A stretch of DNA of 64,000 nucleotides, from contig NZ_KI912266.1 of the NCBI RefSeq assembly GCF_000235425.2, positions 1,683,686-1,747,685 of the forward strand. Direction: 5' to 3'. The stretch comes from Pseudofrankia saprophytica. Lineage in GTDB: Bacteria; Actinomycetota; Actinomycetes; Frankiales; Frankiaceae. Each line of letters starts with the position of its first letter. Position 1 is the stretch's first letter. The notes under the pieces were generated by a model. The model worked only from the letters and a program-made list of their open reading frames with translations, searched no databases and was not told the DNA's origin. A program made the translations under genes and the position numbers. This document shows positions 26,977-35,863 of the stretch, in pieces.

Positions 26977-28832
26977 GGTGCCACCTCTCCTTCGGCTCCG
27001 TCGGCGGGGCTCGCCTCTCCGGCGAGGTTGCCAGCGCCGGCCGCAGCCGGCTCGAACGCGACGCCGAGCGCCCCGTCCGGGTCCAGCCGGACCAGCAGAT
27101 GCCCGCGCCAGTCGTCGTCCGCGTCGGCGAAGTCCTCGCGCCAGTGCGAACCGCGGGTCTCCGTGCGTGCCGTCGCCGCGGCGACCAGCGCCGTCGCCAC
27201 GGTCCGCAGGTTGCTCATCTCCCACGCGTCCGGGCCCGCGGTGACGGTCGAGCCGGTCACCCGCACGTCGCCGATGGCGGCGAGCGCCTTCGTGGCGGCC
27301 AGCAGGCTCGGCGCGGAACGCAGCACCCCGGCGCCGTCGGTCATCACCCGGGCGAGGTCGCCCCGCTCGGCGGGGTCCGCGAGCCCGGCGGAGCCGCGCT
27401 CGACCACCGCCAGCGCCGGCTCGCCCGGGGAGGGCAGCCCGCCGGCCAGGTCGTCGGCTATCCGCGCCGCGAAGACCAGGCCCTCGAGCAGGCTGTTCGA
27501 CGCCAGCCGGTTCGCGCCGTGCACGCCCGTGCAGGCCACCTCGCCGCAGGCGTAGAGGCCGGGCACGCTGGTGCGGCCCCAGGTGTCGGTGCGCACCCCG
27601 CCACTGGCGTAGTGGGCCGCCGGCGCCACCGGGATCGGCTGGGTGACCGGGTCCACACCCTGGGCGCGGCACTGGGCGGTGATGGTCGGGAACCGGCGCA
27701 GGATCGTCTCCTCGCCGAGATGCCGGGCGTCCAGGTAGAGGTGGTCGACGCCCTGGGCGGCCATCACCCGCGACATCTGCTTCGCGACCACGTCCCGCGG
27801 CGCGAGGTCGGCCAGCGGGTGCACGCCGGGCATCACCCGCTCGCCGGCCGCGTCCACGAGGACGGCGCCCTCGCCGCGCATCGCCTCGCTCACCAGCGGC
27901 CGCTGGCCGACGGCGTGCGGCCCCGTGCCGGGAGCCCAGAACGCCGTGGGGTGGAACTGGACGAACTCCAGGTCGGTGACCACCGCGCCCGCGCGCAGCG
28001 CGAGCGCCACCCCGTCGCCGGTGGAGACCGGCGGGTTCGTCGTCGACGCGAAGATCTGGCCCATGCCGCCGGTCGCGAGGATCACCGCGTGCGCGATGAC
28101 GGCTCCGACCCCGTCGCGGCTACCCTCGCCCAGGACGTGCAGGGTCGCGCCGGCGGCCCGGCCGTCCGCGTCGGTGAGCAGGTCGAGGACGAGGGCGTGC
28201 TCGATGACCTCGACGGCCTCGTCGGCGCGCAGCGCCGCGATCAGCGCGCGCTCCACCTCCAGCCCGGTGGCGTCACCGCCCGCGTGCACGATCCGGTCGC
28301 GCAGGTGGCCACCCTCCCGCGTGAGCGAGAGCTCGCCGGTGGACGTGCGGTCGAACTGGGCGCCGAGCGCGGCCAGCTCGCGGACCCTGGCCGGGCCCTC
28401 GTCGACCAGCACCCGCACCGCCGCCGGGTCGCACAGGCCGACGCCCGCGACCAGCGTGTCGCGCAGGTGGTCGTCGGGCGAGTCCTCGGCGGCGAGGGCG
28501 GCGGCGATCCCGCCCTGCGCCCAGCGGGTGGAGCCCATGTCCAGCAGGGCCTTGGTGACCAGCAGCACCCGGCTGGCCGGCAGCGCCGCGCGCACCCTCA
28601 GCACCGCGGACAGGCCCGCCACACCCGAGCCGATCACCACCACGTCGGCGTGCCTGGTCCAGCCGGCCCGCGGCGCGCCGAGCCGCGCGGGCAGCACCGG
28701 CAGCGGGGGCAGGCCGGCCGGTGACGCCAGGGACAAGGGCCGCCGGGTGCGCGAAGGAGAAACATTTTCGCGCACCCTTTGGCCCGCCTGGGTGTGCGGC
28801 GCCGACGCCGCGGGCGAACGGGTGCTGGTCAT
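26973..28832 (-). CDS. nadB: L-aspartate oxidase
   Basis: A 619-residue FAD enzyme oxidising L-aspartate to iminoaspartate for quinolinate synthesis. After a ~60-residue Arg/Pro/Ser-rich N-terminal tail comes the FAD motif VVVIGSGVAGLSAVLR. Then TRWAQGGIAAALA, EGGHLRDRIVHAGGDATG, FVQFHPTAF, the substrate/FAD region APAAHYASGGVRTD, and GEVACTGVHGANRLASNSLL follow. The C-terminal helical domain is present. It sits two bases after panC and overlaps nadC by four, so panC-nadB-nadC-coaX reads as one operon. The extended N and C termini are somewhat longer than in E. coli. Confidence 0.96.
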   Translation of the reverse strand: MTSTRSPAASAPHTQAGQRVRENVSPSRTRRPLSLASPAGLPPLPVLPARLGAPRAGWTRHADVVVIGSGVAGLSAVLRVRAALPASRVLLVTKALLDMGSTRWAQGGIAAALAAEDSPDDHLRDTLVAGVGLCDPAAVRVLVDEGPARVRELAALGAQFDRTSTGELSLTREGGHLRDRIVHAGGDATGLEVERALIAALRADEAVEVIEHALVLDLLTDADGRAAGATLHVLGEGSRDGVGAVIAHAVILATGGMGQIFASTTNPPVSTGDGVALALRAGAVVTDLEFVQFHPTAFWAPGTGPHAVGQRPLVSEAMRGEGAVLVDAAGERVMPGVHPLADLAPRDVVAKQMSRVMAAQGVDHLYLDARHLGEETILRRFPTITAQCRAQGVDPVTQPIPVAPAAHYASGGVRTDTWGRTSVPGLYACGEVACTGVHGANRLASNSLLEGLVFAARIADDLAGGLPSPGEPALAVVERGSAGLADPAERGDLARVMTDGAGVLRSAPSLLAATKALAAIGDVRVTGSTVTAGPDAWEMSNLRTVATALVAAATARTETRGSHWREDFADADDDWRGHLLVRLDPDGALGVAFEPAAAGAGNLAGEASPADGAEGEVAP

Positions 28833-28834
28833 GG

Positions 28835-29716
28835 TCAGGCCTCTGGTTCGGCGGCGGGTGGGAGGGTGAGCTCGACGTTGTCGATCAGGCGGGTGGCGCC
28901 CACCCTGGCCGCCACGAGCAGCAGGGCGGGCCCGGTCGTGGCCTGGCCGAGGTCGTCGGGACTGGCGAGGACGAGGTAGTCGACCTCGATGCCTGGCTCG
29001 GCCGCGAGCACCGCGCGCGCGGCGGCGACGACCGCGTCCGGGCCGGCGGCGGCGGCCGCGAGGCCGGCCGCCAGCGCCCGGGAGAGCGCGAGCGCCGAGG
29101 ACCGCTGGGCGGTGGTCAGGTAGGCGTTGCGGCTGGACAGCGCGAGCCCGTCCGGCTCGCGGACGGTCGGCACGCCGACGATCCGCACTCCGAAGGCCAG
29201 GTCCGCTGCCATCCGGCGGATGCAGACCAGCTGCTGGGCGTCCTTGCGGCCGAAGAACGCCAGGTCCGGCCGGACGAGGTGCAGCAGCGTCGCGACGACC
29301 GTGAGGACGCCGTCGAAGTGCCCCGGCCGGCTCGCCCCCTCCAGCATGTCGCCGAGCGGCCCGGCACCCACGGTCACCAGCGGTGCCGGGTCGTGCACCA
29401 CCGACGGCGCGAACACGACGTCCACACCCTCCCGGGCGCACACCTCGAGGTCGGCCGCCAGGGTGCGCGGGTAACGGTCGAGGTCCTCGTGCGGCCCGAA
29501 CTGCAGCGGGTTGACGAAGATCGTGACGACGACCTGCTCGGCCTCCCGGCGGGCCGCGCGGATGAGGGTGGCATGCCCCTCGTGCAGCGCGCCCATGGTC
29601 ATCACCACCGCCCGGCGCCCGGCCGGCGGGGCGAGCAGCGCGGCCAGCTCCGCGCGGGTGCTGGCGAGGGCGGGCCGAGTCCTTGCGTCGGGATCGGCGA
29701 GCGGGGTACGGGGCAT
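28835..29716 (-). CDS. panC: Pantoate--beta-alanine ligase (pantothenate synthetase)
   Basis: A 293-residue enzyme condensing pantoate and beta-alanine with ATP. It has the nucleotide-binding motif [13 protein letters not shown] (about residues 41-53), [21 protein letters not shown], the central [10 protein letters not shown], and the second motif [10 protein letters not shown]. The ATG at 29716 is chosen because the reading frame upstream, though open, has no pantothenate-synthetase sequence. It is the first gene of the operon; the promoter should lie in the preceding spacer. panD, which makes beta-alanine and adjoins panC in mycobacteria, is absent. Confidence 0.95.
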   Translation of the reverse strand: MPRTPLADPDARTRPALASTRAELAALLAPPAGRRAVVMTMGALHEGHATLIRAARREAEQVVVTIFVNPLQFGPHEDLDRYPRTLAADLEVCAREGVDVVFAPSVVHDPAPLVTVGAGPLGDMLEGASRPGHFDGVLTVVATLLHLVRPDLAFFGRKDAQQLVCIRRMAADLAFGVRIVGVPTVREPDGLALSSRNAYLTTAQRSSALALSRALAAGLAAAAAGPDAVVAAARAVLAAEPGIEVDYLVLASPDDLGQATTGPALLLVAARVGATRLIDNVELTLPPAAEPEA

Positions 29717-30032
29717 CTGGCCGTTCCAGTCCTCGAGTGCGGTACCGGACGTCGCGGACGACTGTAACCCCTGCGCAACCCCCATGGGGGTCCGCTGTGA
29801 CCCACGCAGGAAGGGGCCAGGCCGGTGAGGTGGCGTCGTGTCCCGCCTTGATGTCGCTCGGACTTCGCGGTCGGCGGCTGCGGCGTCGCGTCGTCTACGT
29901 ACGGTGACAAAGTGCGTACGGCCGAGCGGGCCGGTGACTGCTCTATCCAGCCGGCCGGATAGATGGCCCGGGGCGTGCCGTAAGCAGTCCAGCGTCGCCG
30001 TCGCCGGGCGCCCGTACCCGAGTGGAAATCGG

Positions 30033-30059
30033 GTCAGCTCACCGAGCCTATGGGCTCGG
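30033..30059. repeat. Direct repeat copy (27 bp) of the palindrome's left part
   Basis: These 27 bases match 30097-30123 with a single mismatch (T at 30049 against C at 30113). The copy itself contains the dyad CCGAGCC / GGCTCGG. The two copies are 64 bp apart in the same orientation. Confidence 0.85.
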
Positions 30060-30094
30060 CCATGTAACACACCTCCGGGGCGCTGTCGTGAGGT

Positions 30095-30134
30095 GTGTCA
30101 GCTCACCGAGCCCATGGGCTCGGTGAGCTGACAC
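30095..30134. repeat. Perfect 40-bp palindrome
   Basis: Two 20-base arms with no spacer. The left arm reads GTGTCAGCTCACCGAGCCCA and the right arm is its exact complement. It lies downstream of the minus-strand mmpL stop and upstream of panC. It could be a transcription terminator for mmpL, a protein-binding site, or the trace of a small mobile element. There is no U-tract on either strand. Confidence 0.85.
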
Positions 30135-30362
30135 GGTTCGGGTGATGGTGGAGCTGGAGGCGGTGTCGGGGCAGGGGATGCGGCCGCGGATCGAGCAGGC
30201 GAGGCCGACATGCTGTTCACCCGCTCCGCTCCGAAGGCTTGATCAGGAGCCAGGTGGCGCGGATCTCGCGCGCGGGACACAGCTGTGCCCACCCTGCCGC
30301 GGGGGACGGCAGGGCGGGCACAGGATCGGTGTGGCTAGCCAAGTGTGGCTAGCTGGGCGCGG

Positions 30363-32915
30363 TTAGCTGGTGTGCGAGTGGGCTCGGAGGCTCCTTGGCT
30401 GCTGGGTGGGGAGAACCGTCGCGGGGGTCTCGCCCGCGTCGGGGCCGGCCGCGGGGGTGGAGCCGGCCTTGGGGCGCCAGACGCGGTCGCCGAGCAGGGT
30501 GAGCATGGCGGGCATCAGCAGGACCCGGATGACGGTCGCGTCGATGAGGATCGCCGAGCCGAGGCCGATGCCCAGCTGCTTCATGCTGACCTGGGACAGC
30601 GTCGCGAAGATCGAGAAGACCGCGACCATGATGACCGCCGCGCTGGTGACCACGCCGGCGCTGCGGCGCAGGCCGGCGAGCGCCGCCGACCGCATGTCCA
30701 GCCCCGCCTCGCGGGCCTCGCGGACCCGGGAGAGCAGGAACACCTGGTAGTCCATCGACAGGCCGAACAGGATCACGAACAGCATCAGCGGCATCCAGTT
30801 GGCGATGCTGCCGGTGGCCGTGAAGTTCAGCAGGCTGTCCGCCCAGTGGTGCTGGAAGATCAGCACCAGCAGGCCGTAGGCCGCGCCGACGGAGAGCAGG
30901 TTCAGGCCCACCGCGAGGGCCGCGACCGTGGCGCTGCGGAACGCCGTCAGCAGCAGCCCGAAGGCCAGCAGCAGCACGAACCCGATCACCAGCGGGGTAC
31001 GCCCGCCGAGCTGGTCGTTGAAGTCCAGCGAGCCGGCGGCCAGGCCGCTGACGTCGGCGCGCGCGCCGGGGATCTTCTCGATCGTCGAGGGCACCAGGTC
31101 GTCGCGCAGCGTGTGGACCGCGTCCATCGACGCGTCGTCGGTGCCGCCGCCGGCGATCGGCATGAGCACGCGGGCGACGGTCTTGTCGGCGCTGATGTCG
31201 ACGACGACGGGCTCGAAGCCGACCTTGGCCGCGACGGCCTTGGACCGCAGGTCGTCGATCGCGGCGGTGACGGGCGCCGAGGTGACGTCGGGTGCGGACA
31301 CCACGATCACCGCGGGCGTGGGCCCGCCGGGGAAGGCGGCGGTCAGCCGCTGGTAGGTCTTCATGACCGGGATGTCCTTGGGCAGGTCGTCGAGCCCCTG
31401 CTCGGCGGTGTGCATGCCCAGCGTCGGGAGGGCGAGCAGGATCAGCAGGCCGCCGGTCACGGTCGCGACGATGCCGGGGTGGCGCATCAGCCGGTCGAGC
31501 AGGCGGACCCGGCCGTTCTTCCCGGCCGCCTCGAGGAGCGCGGCCCGCTCGGCCCGCTCCACGCGCTCGGCGTGCTCGGCGGCGACGGCCGCGCCGAGGA
31601 CCTCGGTCATGGCCGCGTCCGCGATCTCGCCGGCCTGGCGCTTCGAGTGCCGCGCGGTGCGGCGCGCCGCCCGCCGGGCCCGCCGGGAGCGGGGCGCGTC
31701 CGGCGCCGCCGGGCGCTTCCACGGCAGCCGGCCGAGCTCGACCCGGTCACCGAGCAGGGACAGCAGCGCGGGCAGCACGGTGACCGAGCCGAGCAGCGCG
31801 ACCAGGACGACGATCATCGTGCCGACCGCGATCCCGGTGAAGACGCTCATCCCGGTGATCATCAGGCCGGCCAGCGACACGGCGACGGTCAGGCCGGAGA
31901 CCAGCACGGTGTGGCCGGAGGTCTCGGACGCGATCGCCAGCGCCCGCTCGGGGCCGTGGCCCTTGGCGCGCTCCTCGCGCTCGCGGCGGATGTAGAACAG
32001 CGCGTAGTCGACGCCGACGGCGAGGCCGATCAGCAGCATGACCGATGTCGCGATCTCGTTGGTCGGCATCAGGTGGCTGACGAACGCGACGACGCCGAGC
32101 GTGCCGATGAACGCGGTCATCGCCAGCGCCACCGGGATCAGCGCGGCGATCAGCGCGCCGAACACGATCAGCAGGATGGCGATGGTCACCGGGATCGCGG
32201 ACCACTCGGCCCGCTGGAAGTCGTTGCCCATCGTCTCGTCGAGGGCCTTGTCGGCGCTCGCCTGGCCGAACTGCTCGACCGTGAGCCCGCTGTGGGCGGC
32301 GGCGACCGAGGCGACGGTGTCCATGACCGGCTCGATCCGGTCGGCCGCGGTGTCGGGGTCCCCGGTGAGCTCGAAGGTCACCAGCACGGACCGGCCGTCC
32401 GCGGAGACCAGACCGCTGTCCTCGGTGGCACCCTGCGCGGGGATCGGGGCGCGCACGTCGGTCACCTCACCGGTGGCCGCGATCCGCGCGATGACATCGG
32501 CGACCGTCGCGCGGACCTGCGGGTCGGCCAGCTGGCCGCCGGCCGGCGCGGTAGGAAGCTGGATGAGGACGTTCTCGCTGTCGCGGTCGACGAAGCCGGC
32601 GTCGCGCAGCGTCTGCTCCGCGCGGCCGCTCTCGCCGAGGCTCATGTCCTCGTCCTTGAGGGTCTTCGTGCCGATCATGTTGCCAATCATGATCACGGCG
32701 ACGACGGCGAGCAGCCAGCCGGCGACGGCGAACTTGCGGTGCCGCACGCTCCAGCGCGCGGCCCTGGCGGCGAGGTGGTTGGCGTGACCGTCGGCGGTGA
32801 CGCGGCCCGCGTTGCCGTTCGGCCGGCGGGCGGCCCCGGCGGCGGAGCGCGCCGGGGCCTGGGCGGAGTGATCGGCCCGATGGCCGTCGGGGTGGTGGGG
32901 AGCGCGACTGGGCAT
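30363..32915 (-). CDS. MMPL-family RND transporter, copy 1
   Basis: An 850-residue inner-membrane transporter of the MmpL/YdfJ type, normally exporting lipids or other hydrophobic products using the proton gradient. After a ~55-residue basic N-terminal tail come helix 1 (FAVAGWLLAVVAVIMIGNMI), a periplasmic domain, a block of five to six helices including the MMPL motif LLIGLAVGVDYALFYIRRER, a second periplasmic domain (about 470-640) and the second helix block with ILFGLSMDYQVFLLSRVRE. The Asp-Tyr pairs in both blocks are the proton-relay positions. It is divergent from the PapA-like acyltransferase at 33464, a pairing that recalls mycobacterial lipid export loci. Confidence 0.93.
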   Translation of the reverse strand: MPSRAPHHPDGHRADHSAQAPARSAAGAARRPNGNAGRVTADGHANHLAARAARWSVRHRKFAVAGWLLAVVAVIMIGNMIGTKTLKDEDMSLGESGRAEQTLRDAGFVDRDSENVLIQLPTAPAGGQLADPQVRATVADVIARIAATGEVTDVRAPIPAQGATEDSGLVSADGRSVLVTFELTGDPDTAADRIEPVMDTVASVAAAHSGLTVEQFGQASADKALDETMGNDFQRAEWSAIPVTIAILLIVFGALIAALIPVALAMTAFIGTLGVVAFVSHLMPTNEIATSVMLLIGLAVGVDYALFYIRREREERAKGHGPERALAIASETSGHTVLVSGLTVAVSLAGLMITGMSVFTGIAVGTMIVVLVALLGSVTVLPALLSLLGDRVELGRLPWKRPAAPDAPRSRRARRAARRTARHSKRQAGEIADAAMTEVLGAAVAAEHAERVERAERAALLEAAGKNGRVRLLDRLMRHPGIVATVTGGLLILLALPTLGMHTAEQGLDDLPKDIPVMKTYQRLTAAFPGGPTPAVIVVSAPDVTSAPVTAAIDDLRSKAVAAKVGFEPVVVDISADKTVARVLMPIAGGGTDDASMDAVHTLRDDLVPSTIEKIPGARADVSGLAAGSLDFNDQLGGRTPLVIGFVLLLAFGLLLTAFRSATVAALAVGLNLLSVGAAYGLLVLIFQHHWADSLLNFTATGSIANWMPLMLFVILFGLSMDYQVFLLSRVREAREAGLDMRSAALAGLRRSAGVVTSAAVIMVAVFSIFATLSQVSMKQLGIGLGSAILIDATVIRVLLMPAMLTLLGDRVWRPKAGSTPAAGPDAGETPATVLPTQQPRSLRAHSHTS

Positions 32916-33463
32916 GGGTCAACGGTCCCGGAACGGGCGGGCAAGGTCACTGGAGTGAACCGCCGGCCCTGGGGTCAGGCCAGCCTGTGGGCCATGGTGG
33001 GTCACCACCGCCGGCCGGGGTGGGGCCAGCCCCACCCTGACGCGGTGCGGCGCGGGTGCCGCCGTCCTTTGCCGGGCCCGTGACCAGGACTTCCACCCGT
33101 GCCCGCGGCGTTCCCGCGGCAGGCGCGAAAACTGGCGTCCGCGGGGCACGCCGGCCGTCATCCGCTGGCGCCAGGCGTCCCGGGTGGATGTCGGAACGCC
33201 GACAGGCGGCCGACGGTCTCGTCTCCGTAACGGCCGAGCCGCGCGGGTCGATCCCTGCGAAGATCGACCCTTGTGGAGGCTGCCGAGTAGTCGCCGAGCA
33301 AAGCTCCTGTCCGGCAATGCACGGGCCGGGCCTAAAGTGCCTCTCCGGCGGCGATAAACCAGGCCCGGAGCCGGTGGGGCGGTGAACGCGACTGGTCCGA
33401 CGGTAGGTACAGTTACGTAAGGTACAATTTCTGTACTTGTCAGGTGGGGGTGCCTGGGAATCC
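32916..33463. other. Divergent intergenic region mmpL / acyltransferase
   Basis: 548 bp that should hold both promoters. It is generally GC-rich except for the last ~60 bp, which drop in GC and carry the GTACA-type inverted repeat listed separately. No gene was found. Confidence 0.5.
33407..33436. promoter_or_regulatory. Operator-like GTACA repeats upstream of PapA-like acyltransferase
   Basis: GTACA at 33407 and 33422 in direct orientation, the second forming a perfect 5-5-5 inverted repeat with TGTAC at 33432, with the 8-bp palindrome TTACGTAA between them. The site lies 27-57 bases before the chosen GTG start, inside the only AT-rich part of the spacer. This fits a repressor site over the promoter; the regulator is unknown. 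Confidence 0.4.
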
Positions 33464-34879
33464 GTGACAAAAACCGCGACTGTCTTCCGCTGGAACGACT
33501 TCCCGCGGCGCGACCGCCTCTGGCTCGGCATCGAGAGCACATTCGCGGTCGCGACCGGCCCGGCCGAGATGCCGTCGGTCGAGGCCGCCCGAACCGTGAT
33601 CCGGCAACTCGCGACGATCGACCCGTCCAGCCGGTTCACGCGTCGCATCGATGCCGCCAGGGGGGCCCGTGTTCCTGTTCCGCTCAGGCAGCGCGAACGG
33701 TTCCTGTCGGCCGTCGTCGTCGACCTCGACGACAGCCCGGCCGCCATTGGCGAGCCCGTCGAGGATTCCGGCCCACTGCTGGCCCGTCTGGCCGAGCTCT
33801 GCGAGGAGGGTCTCGGTGACCTTCCGTTCCGGATCTTCGTCGGCCAGCGCTGCTCGTTCCTCATGTTCTCCCACCTCCTCGGCGACTACACCTGCCTGAA
33901 GTTCTGGGCCGGCGTGCTGCGCCACGCGCTGGAGGGCAGCCGTCCGACCGACCTGGTGGGTGGCGGGACGCGGTACCCGCTACCCCGTGCCCTGCGTGAG
34001 ACCTACGGCCGCCGGCCGGCCCTGCTCAGGGATCTCGCGGCGTCGATGCGTGAACGGCACGAGGTCCCCGCCGGCCGGCTTGGTTTCCTGGGTGGCGAGC
34101 TCCCGGGTGGCAAGCAGCTCGAGCTCGGCGAGTTCCCGGGTGGCGAGCAGCTCGAGCTCGGTAAGCGGCTGCCAGCCCAGGCCGCGGCGGGGCCGCGCCC
34201 GGCGGCGGGCGGCGTGGGCAGGCTGCTCCAGCGTTCCCGGCCGGGTTACCTGGCCACGCTGCGCGCGTGGCGGGACCTGCACGCCCCTGGCGTGTCCGTG
34301 AACAGCGTGCTGTTCGCGGCGACCATGGCCGCGATGGACGCGGCTGGGCTCGGCAGCGCCGACGACGGCATCCACCTGCCCTGCGACCTGCGGCGCTATC
34401 TGCGGGTCGGCGCTCCGACGTTCGGCAACTTCGTGGAACGCCTGACCATCTGGCCGGACGATCCGACGTCACCGGAGTCGTTCGGAGCGGAGCTACGCCG
34501 GGCGACCGAGCTGGGCCAGCCGCTGGCCAGGCAGGCCTTCCAGATCGCGAAGTCCTGGCTGCCTCGACCGCGCCCCCAGGCCGCCGCGCCGCCGGCCGCA
34601 CCCGACGTGCGGCCGTGGCTGGTCAGCTGGGGCCGGGAGCCCGAGCTGGAACGTCTGCGGTGGCTCGCCCCGCCGGAGGAGCGCTTCTTCGCCAACGCGC
34701 GCTCCGGGGGCAAGGACGAAGGCATCTCCTTCATCTACCTGGAACTCGCGGGCGTGCTGCACGTGCGGGCGCAGTTCGACGAGCGCCGCTACGACCCGGT
34801 GCTGGTGAACGAGGCGTTGAACCTCCTGTGCACCGACCCGATCAAGGTGCTGAACGGCCAATCCGGCCAGCGGGCCTGA
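33464..34879 (+). CDS. Condensation-domain-fold acyltransferase (PapA/WS-DGAT-like)
   Basis: A 471-residue protein that looks like a CoA-dependent acyltransferase of the condensation-domain superfamily. The catalytic H-x3-D motif appears as FSHLLGDYTCLKFW (about residue 130). The second half has VSVNSVLFAATMAAMDAAG and the DLRRYLRVGAPTFGNFVERL segment that matches the DFG-like region. It should esterify an alcohol or amine with an acyl group from CoA or a carrier. The GTG at 33464 follows GGGAA; a TTG at 33437 is in frame but overlaps the operator-like repeat. An 11-residue unit is duplicated near residue 215. Divergent pairing with an MMPL exporter suggests an exported lipid. The substrate is unknown. 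Confidence 0.7.
   Translation: MTKTATVFRWNDFPRRDRLWLGIESTFAVATGPAEMPSVEAARTVIRQLATIDPSSRFTRRIDAARGARVPVPLRQRERFLSAVVVDLDDSPAAIGEPVEDSGPLLARLAELCEEGLGDLPFRIFVGQRCSFLMFSHLLGDYTCLKFWAGVLRHALEGSRPTDLVGGGTRYPLPRALRETYGRRPALLRDLAASMRERHEVPAGRLGFLGGELPGGKQLELGEFPGGEQLELGKRLPAQAAAGPRPAAGGVGRLLQRSRPGYLATLRAWRDLHAPGVSVNSVLFAATMAAMDAAGLGSADDGIHLPCDLRRYLRVGAPTFGNFVERLTIWPDDPTSPESFGAELRRATELGQPLARQAFQIAKSWLPRPRPQAAAPPAAPDVRPWLVSWGREPELERLRWLAPPEERFFANARSGGKDEGISFIYLELAGVLHVRAQFDERRYDPVLVNEALNLLCTDPIKVLNGQSGQRA
34097..34162 (+). repeat. 33-bp tandem duplication inside the acyltransferase gene
   Basis: Two in-frame 33-bp units encode ELPGGKQLELG and EFPGGEQLELG in a surface-loop-like region between the two halves of the condensation fold. 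The unit length keeps the frame, so copy number could vary without breaking the gene. Confidence 0.8.
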
Positions 34880-34922
34880 CCGGGTCGGTGACGGTCCTTC
34901 GCCCAGGAGGACGACGGCTGGC

Positions 34923-35834
34923 TCAGGACGTCGACAGGTAGTCGTCGAACGAGATGCCGGTGAGGCGCTCGTACGCCTCGACGTAGCGCGCCCTCGTCGA
35001 CACGACGACGTCGGCCGGCAGCTCGGGGGCCGGAGTGTCACGGTCCCAGCCTGAGTTGACCAGGTAGTCCCGGATGAACTGCTTGTCGAACGACGGCTGG
35101 GCCCCGCCCGGCGACCACAGGTCCGCCGGCCAGAAGCGGGACGAGTCCGGGGTGAGCACCTCGTCGCCGAGCCGCAGCACGCCGGCCGAGTCGTGGCCGA
35201 ACTCGAACTTCGTGTCGGCGAGCAGGATCCCGCGCTCCGCGGCGAGGTCGCTCGCCCGGCCGAAGATCTGCAGGGTGAGCTTCTCCAGCTCGGTGGCGAG
35301 CTCGCCACCGACCCGGTCCGCCGCGTCGGCCCGGCTGATGTTCTCGTCGTGCTCGCCGATGGGCGCCTTCGTCGACGGGGTGTAGATCGGGTGCGGCAGC
35401 TTCGAGCCGTCGACGAGGCCCTCGGGCAGCGGGTGGCCGCTGACGGCGCCGGTGCGCTGGTAGTCCTTGAGCCCGCTGCCGGTCAGGTAGCCGCGAGCGA
35501 CACATTCGATCATGGCCATGTCCAGCCGATGGCACAGCATCGACCGGCCGCGCAGCTGCTCCCGGTAGGGAGTGAGCTCGGCCGGGTACTCGTCGACGTT
35601 CGAGCTGATGACGTGCGACGGAACGAGATCGGCGAGCTGGTCGAACCACCACAGCGTCAGGCCAGTCAGCACCGCGCCCTTGTCGGGGATCTCGGTCGGC
35701 AGGATGACGTCGAACGCGGAGATCCGGTCGCTCGCGACCAGCAGGACCGCGTCATCTCCCACGGCGAACAGCTCGCGGACCTTACCCGAGCCCAGGTGCG
35801 TCAGCCCGGCGAACTCCTCGTGCGTAAGCGGCAT
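34923..35834 (-). CDS. purC: Phosphoribosylaminoimidazole-succinocarboxamide synthase
   Basis: A 303-residue SAICAR synthetase joining CAIR and aspartate with ATP in purine synthesis. It has the N-terminal GSGKVRELFAVGDDAVLLVASDR region, the signature MIECVARGYLTGSG, the STKAPIGEHDENIS segment, and LADTKFEFGHD near the C terminus. The ATG at 35834 is preceded by GGAG seven bases away. It is the last gene of the purD-purE-purB-purC group and converges on the acyltransferase gene 43 bp away. Confidence 0.97.
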   Translation of the reverse strand: MPLTHEEFAGLTHLGSGKVRELFAVGDDAVLLVASDRISAFDVILPTEIPDKGAVLTGLTLWWFDQLADLVPSHVISSNVDEYPAELTPYREQLRGRSMLCHRLDMAMIECVARGYLTGSGLKDYQRTGAVSGHPLPEGLVDGSKLPHPIYTPSTKAPIGEHDENISRADAADRVGGELATELEKLTLQIFGRASDLAAERGILLADTKFEFGHDSAGVLRLGDEVLTPDSSRFWPADLWSPGGAQPSFDKQFIRDYLVNSGWDRDTPAPELPADVVVSTRARYVEAYERLTGISFDDYLSTS

Positions 35835-35863
35835 GATTTCTCCAGGTTCCTAGCTCAACGCCG

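Larger units (their letters stand above)
29717..30362. other. Palindrome-bearing intergenic region between mmpL and panC
   Basis: 646 bp with no supported gene. It holds the perfect 40-bp palindrome and a direct repeat listed separately. It also has a smaller hairpin (ACACACCTC at 30067-30075 with GAGGTGTGT at 30090-30098) and a doubled GTGGCTAGC word around 30331-30352. The panC promoter is expected at the low-coordinate end. Confidence 0.55.

Noticed and set aside
25186-27555. A long open frame antisense to coaX, nadC and nadB
   Set aside because: It crosses three clear genes on the other strand, has no recognisable domain and has skewed composition.
29717-30070. N-terminal extension of panC upstream of 29716
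   Set aside because: The frame is open, but the sequence is unlike pantothenate synthetase and the enzyme is complete from the ATG at 29716.
30345-33083. A very long open frame antisense to the MMPL gene
   Set aside because: It encodes His/Arg/Gly-rich nonsense typical of the opposite strand of high-GC genes. The other strand has a full MMPL protein with conserved motifs.
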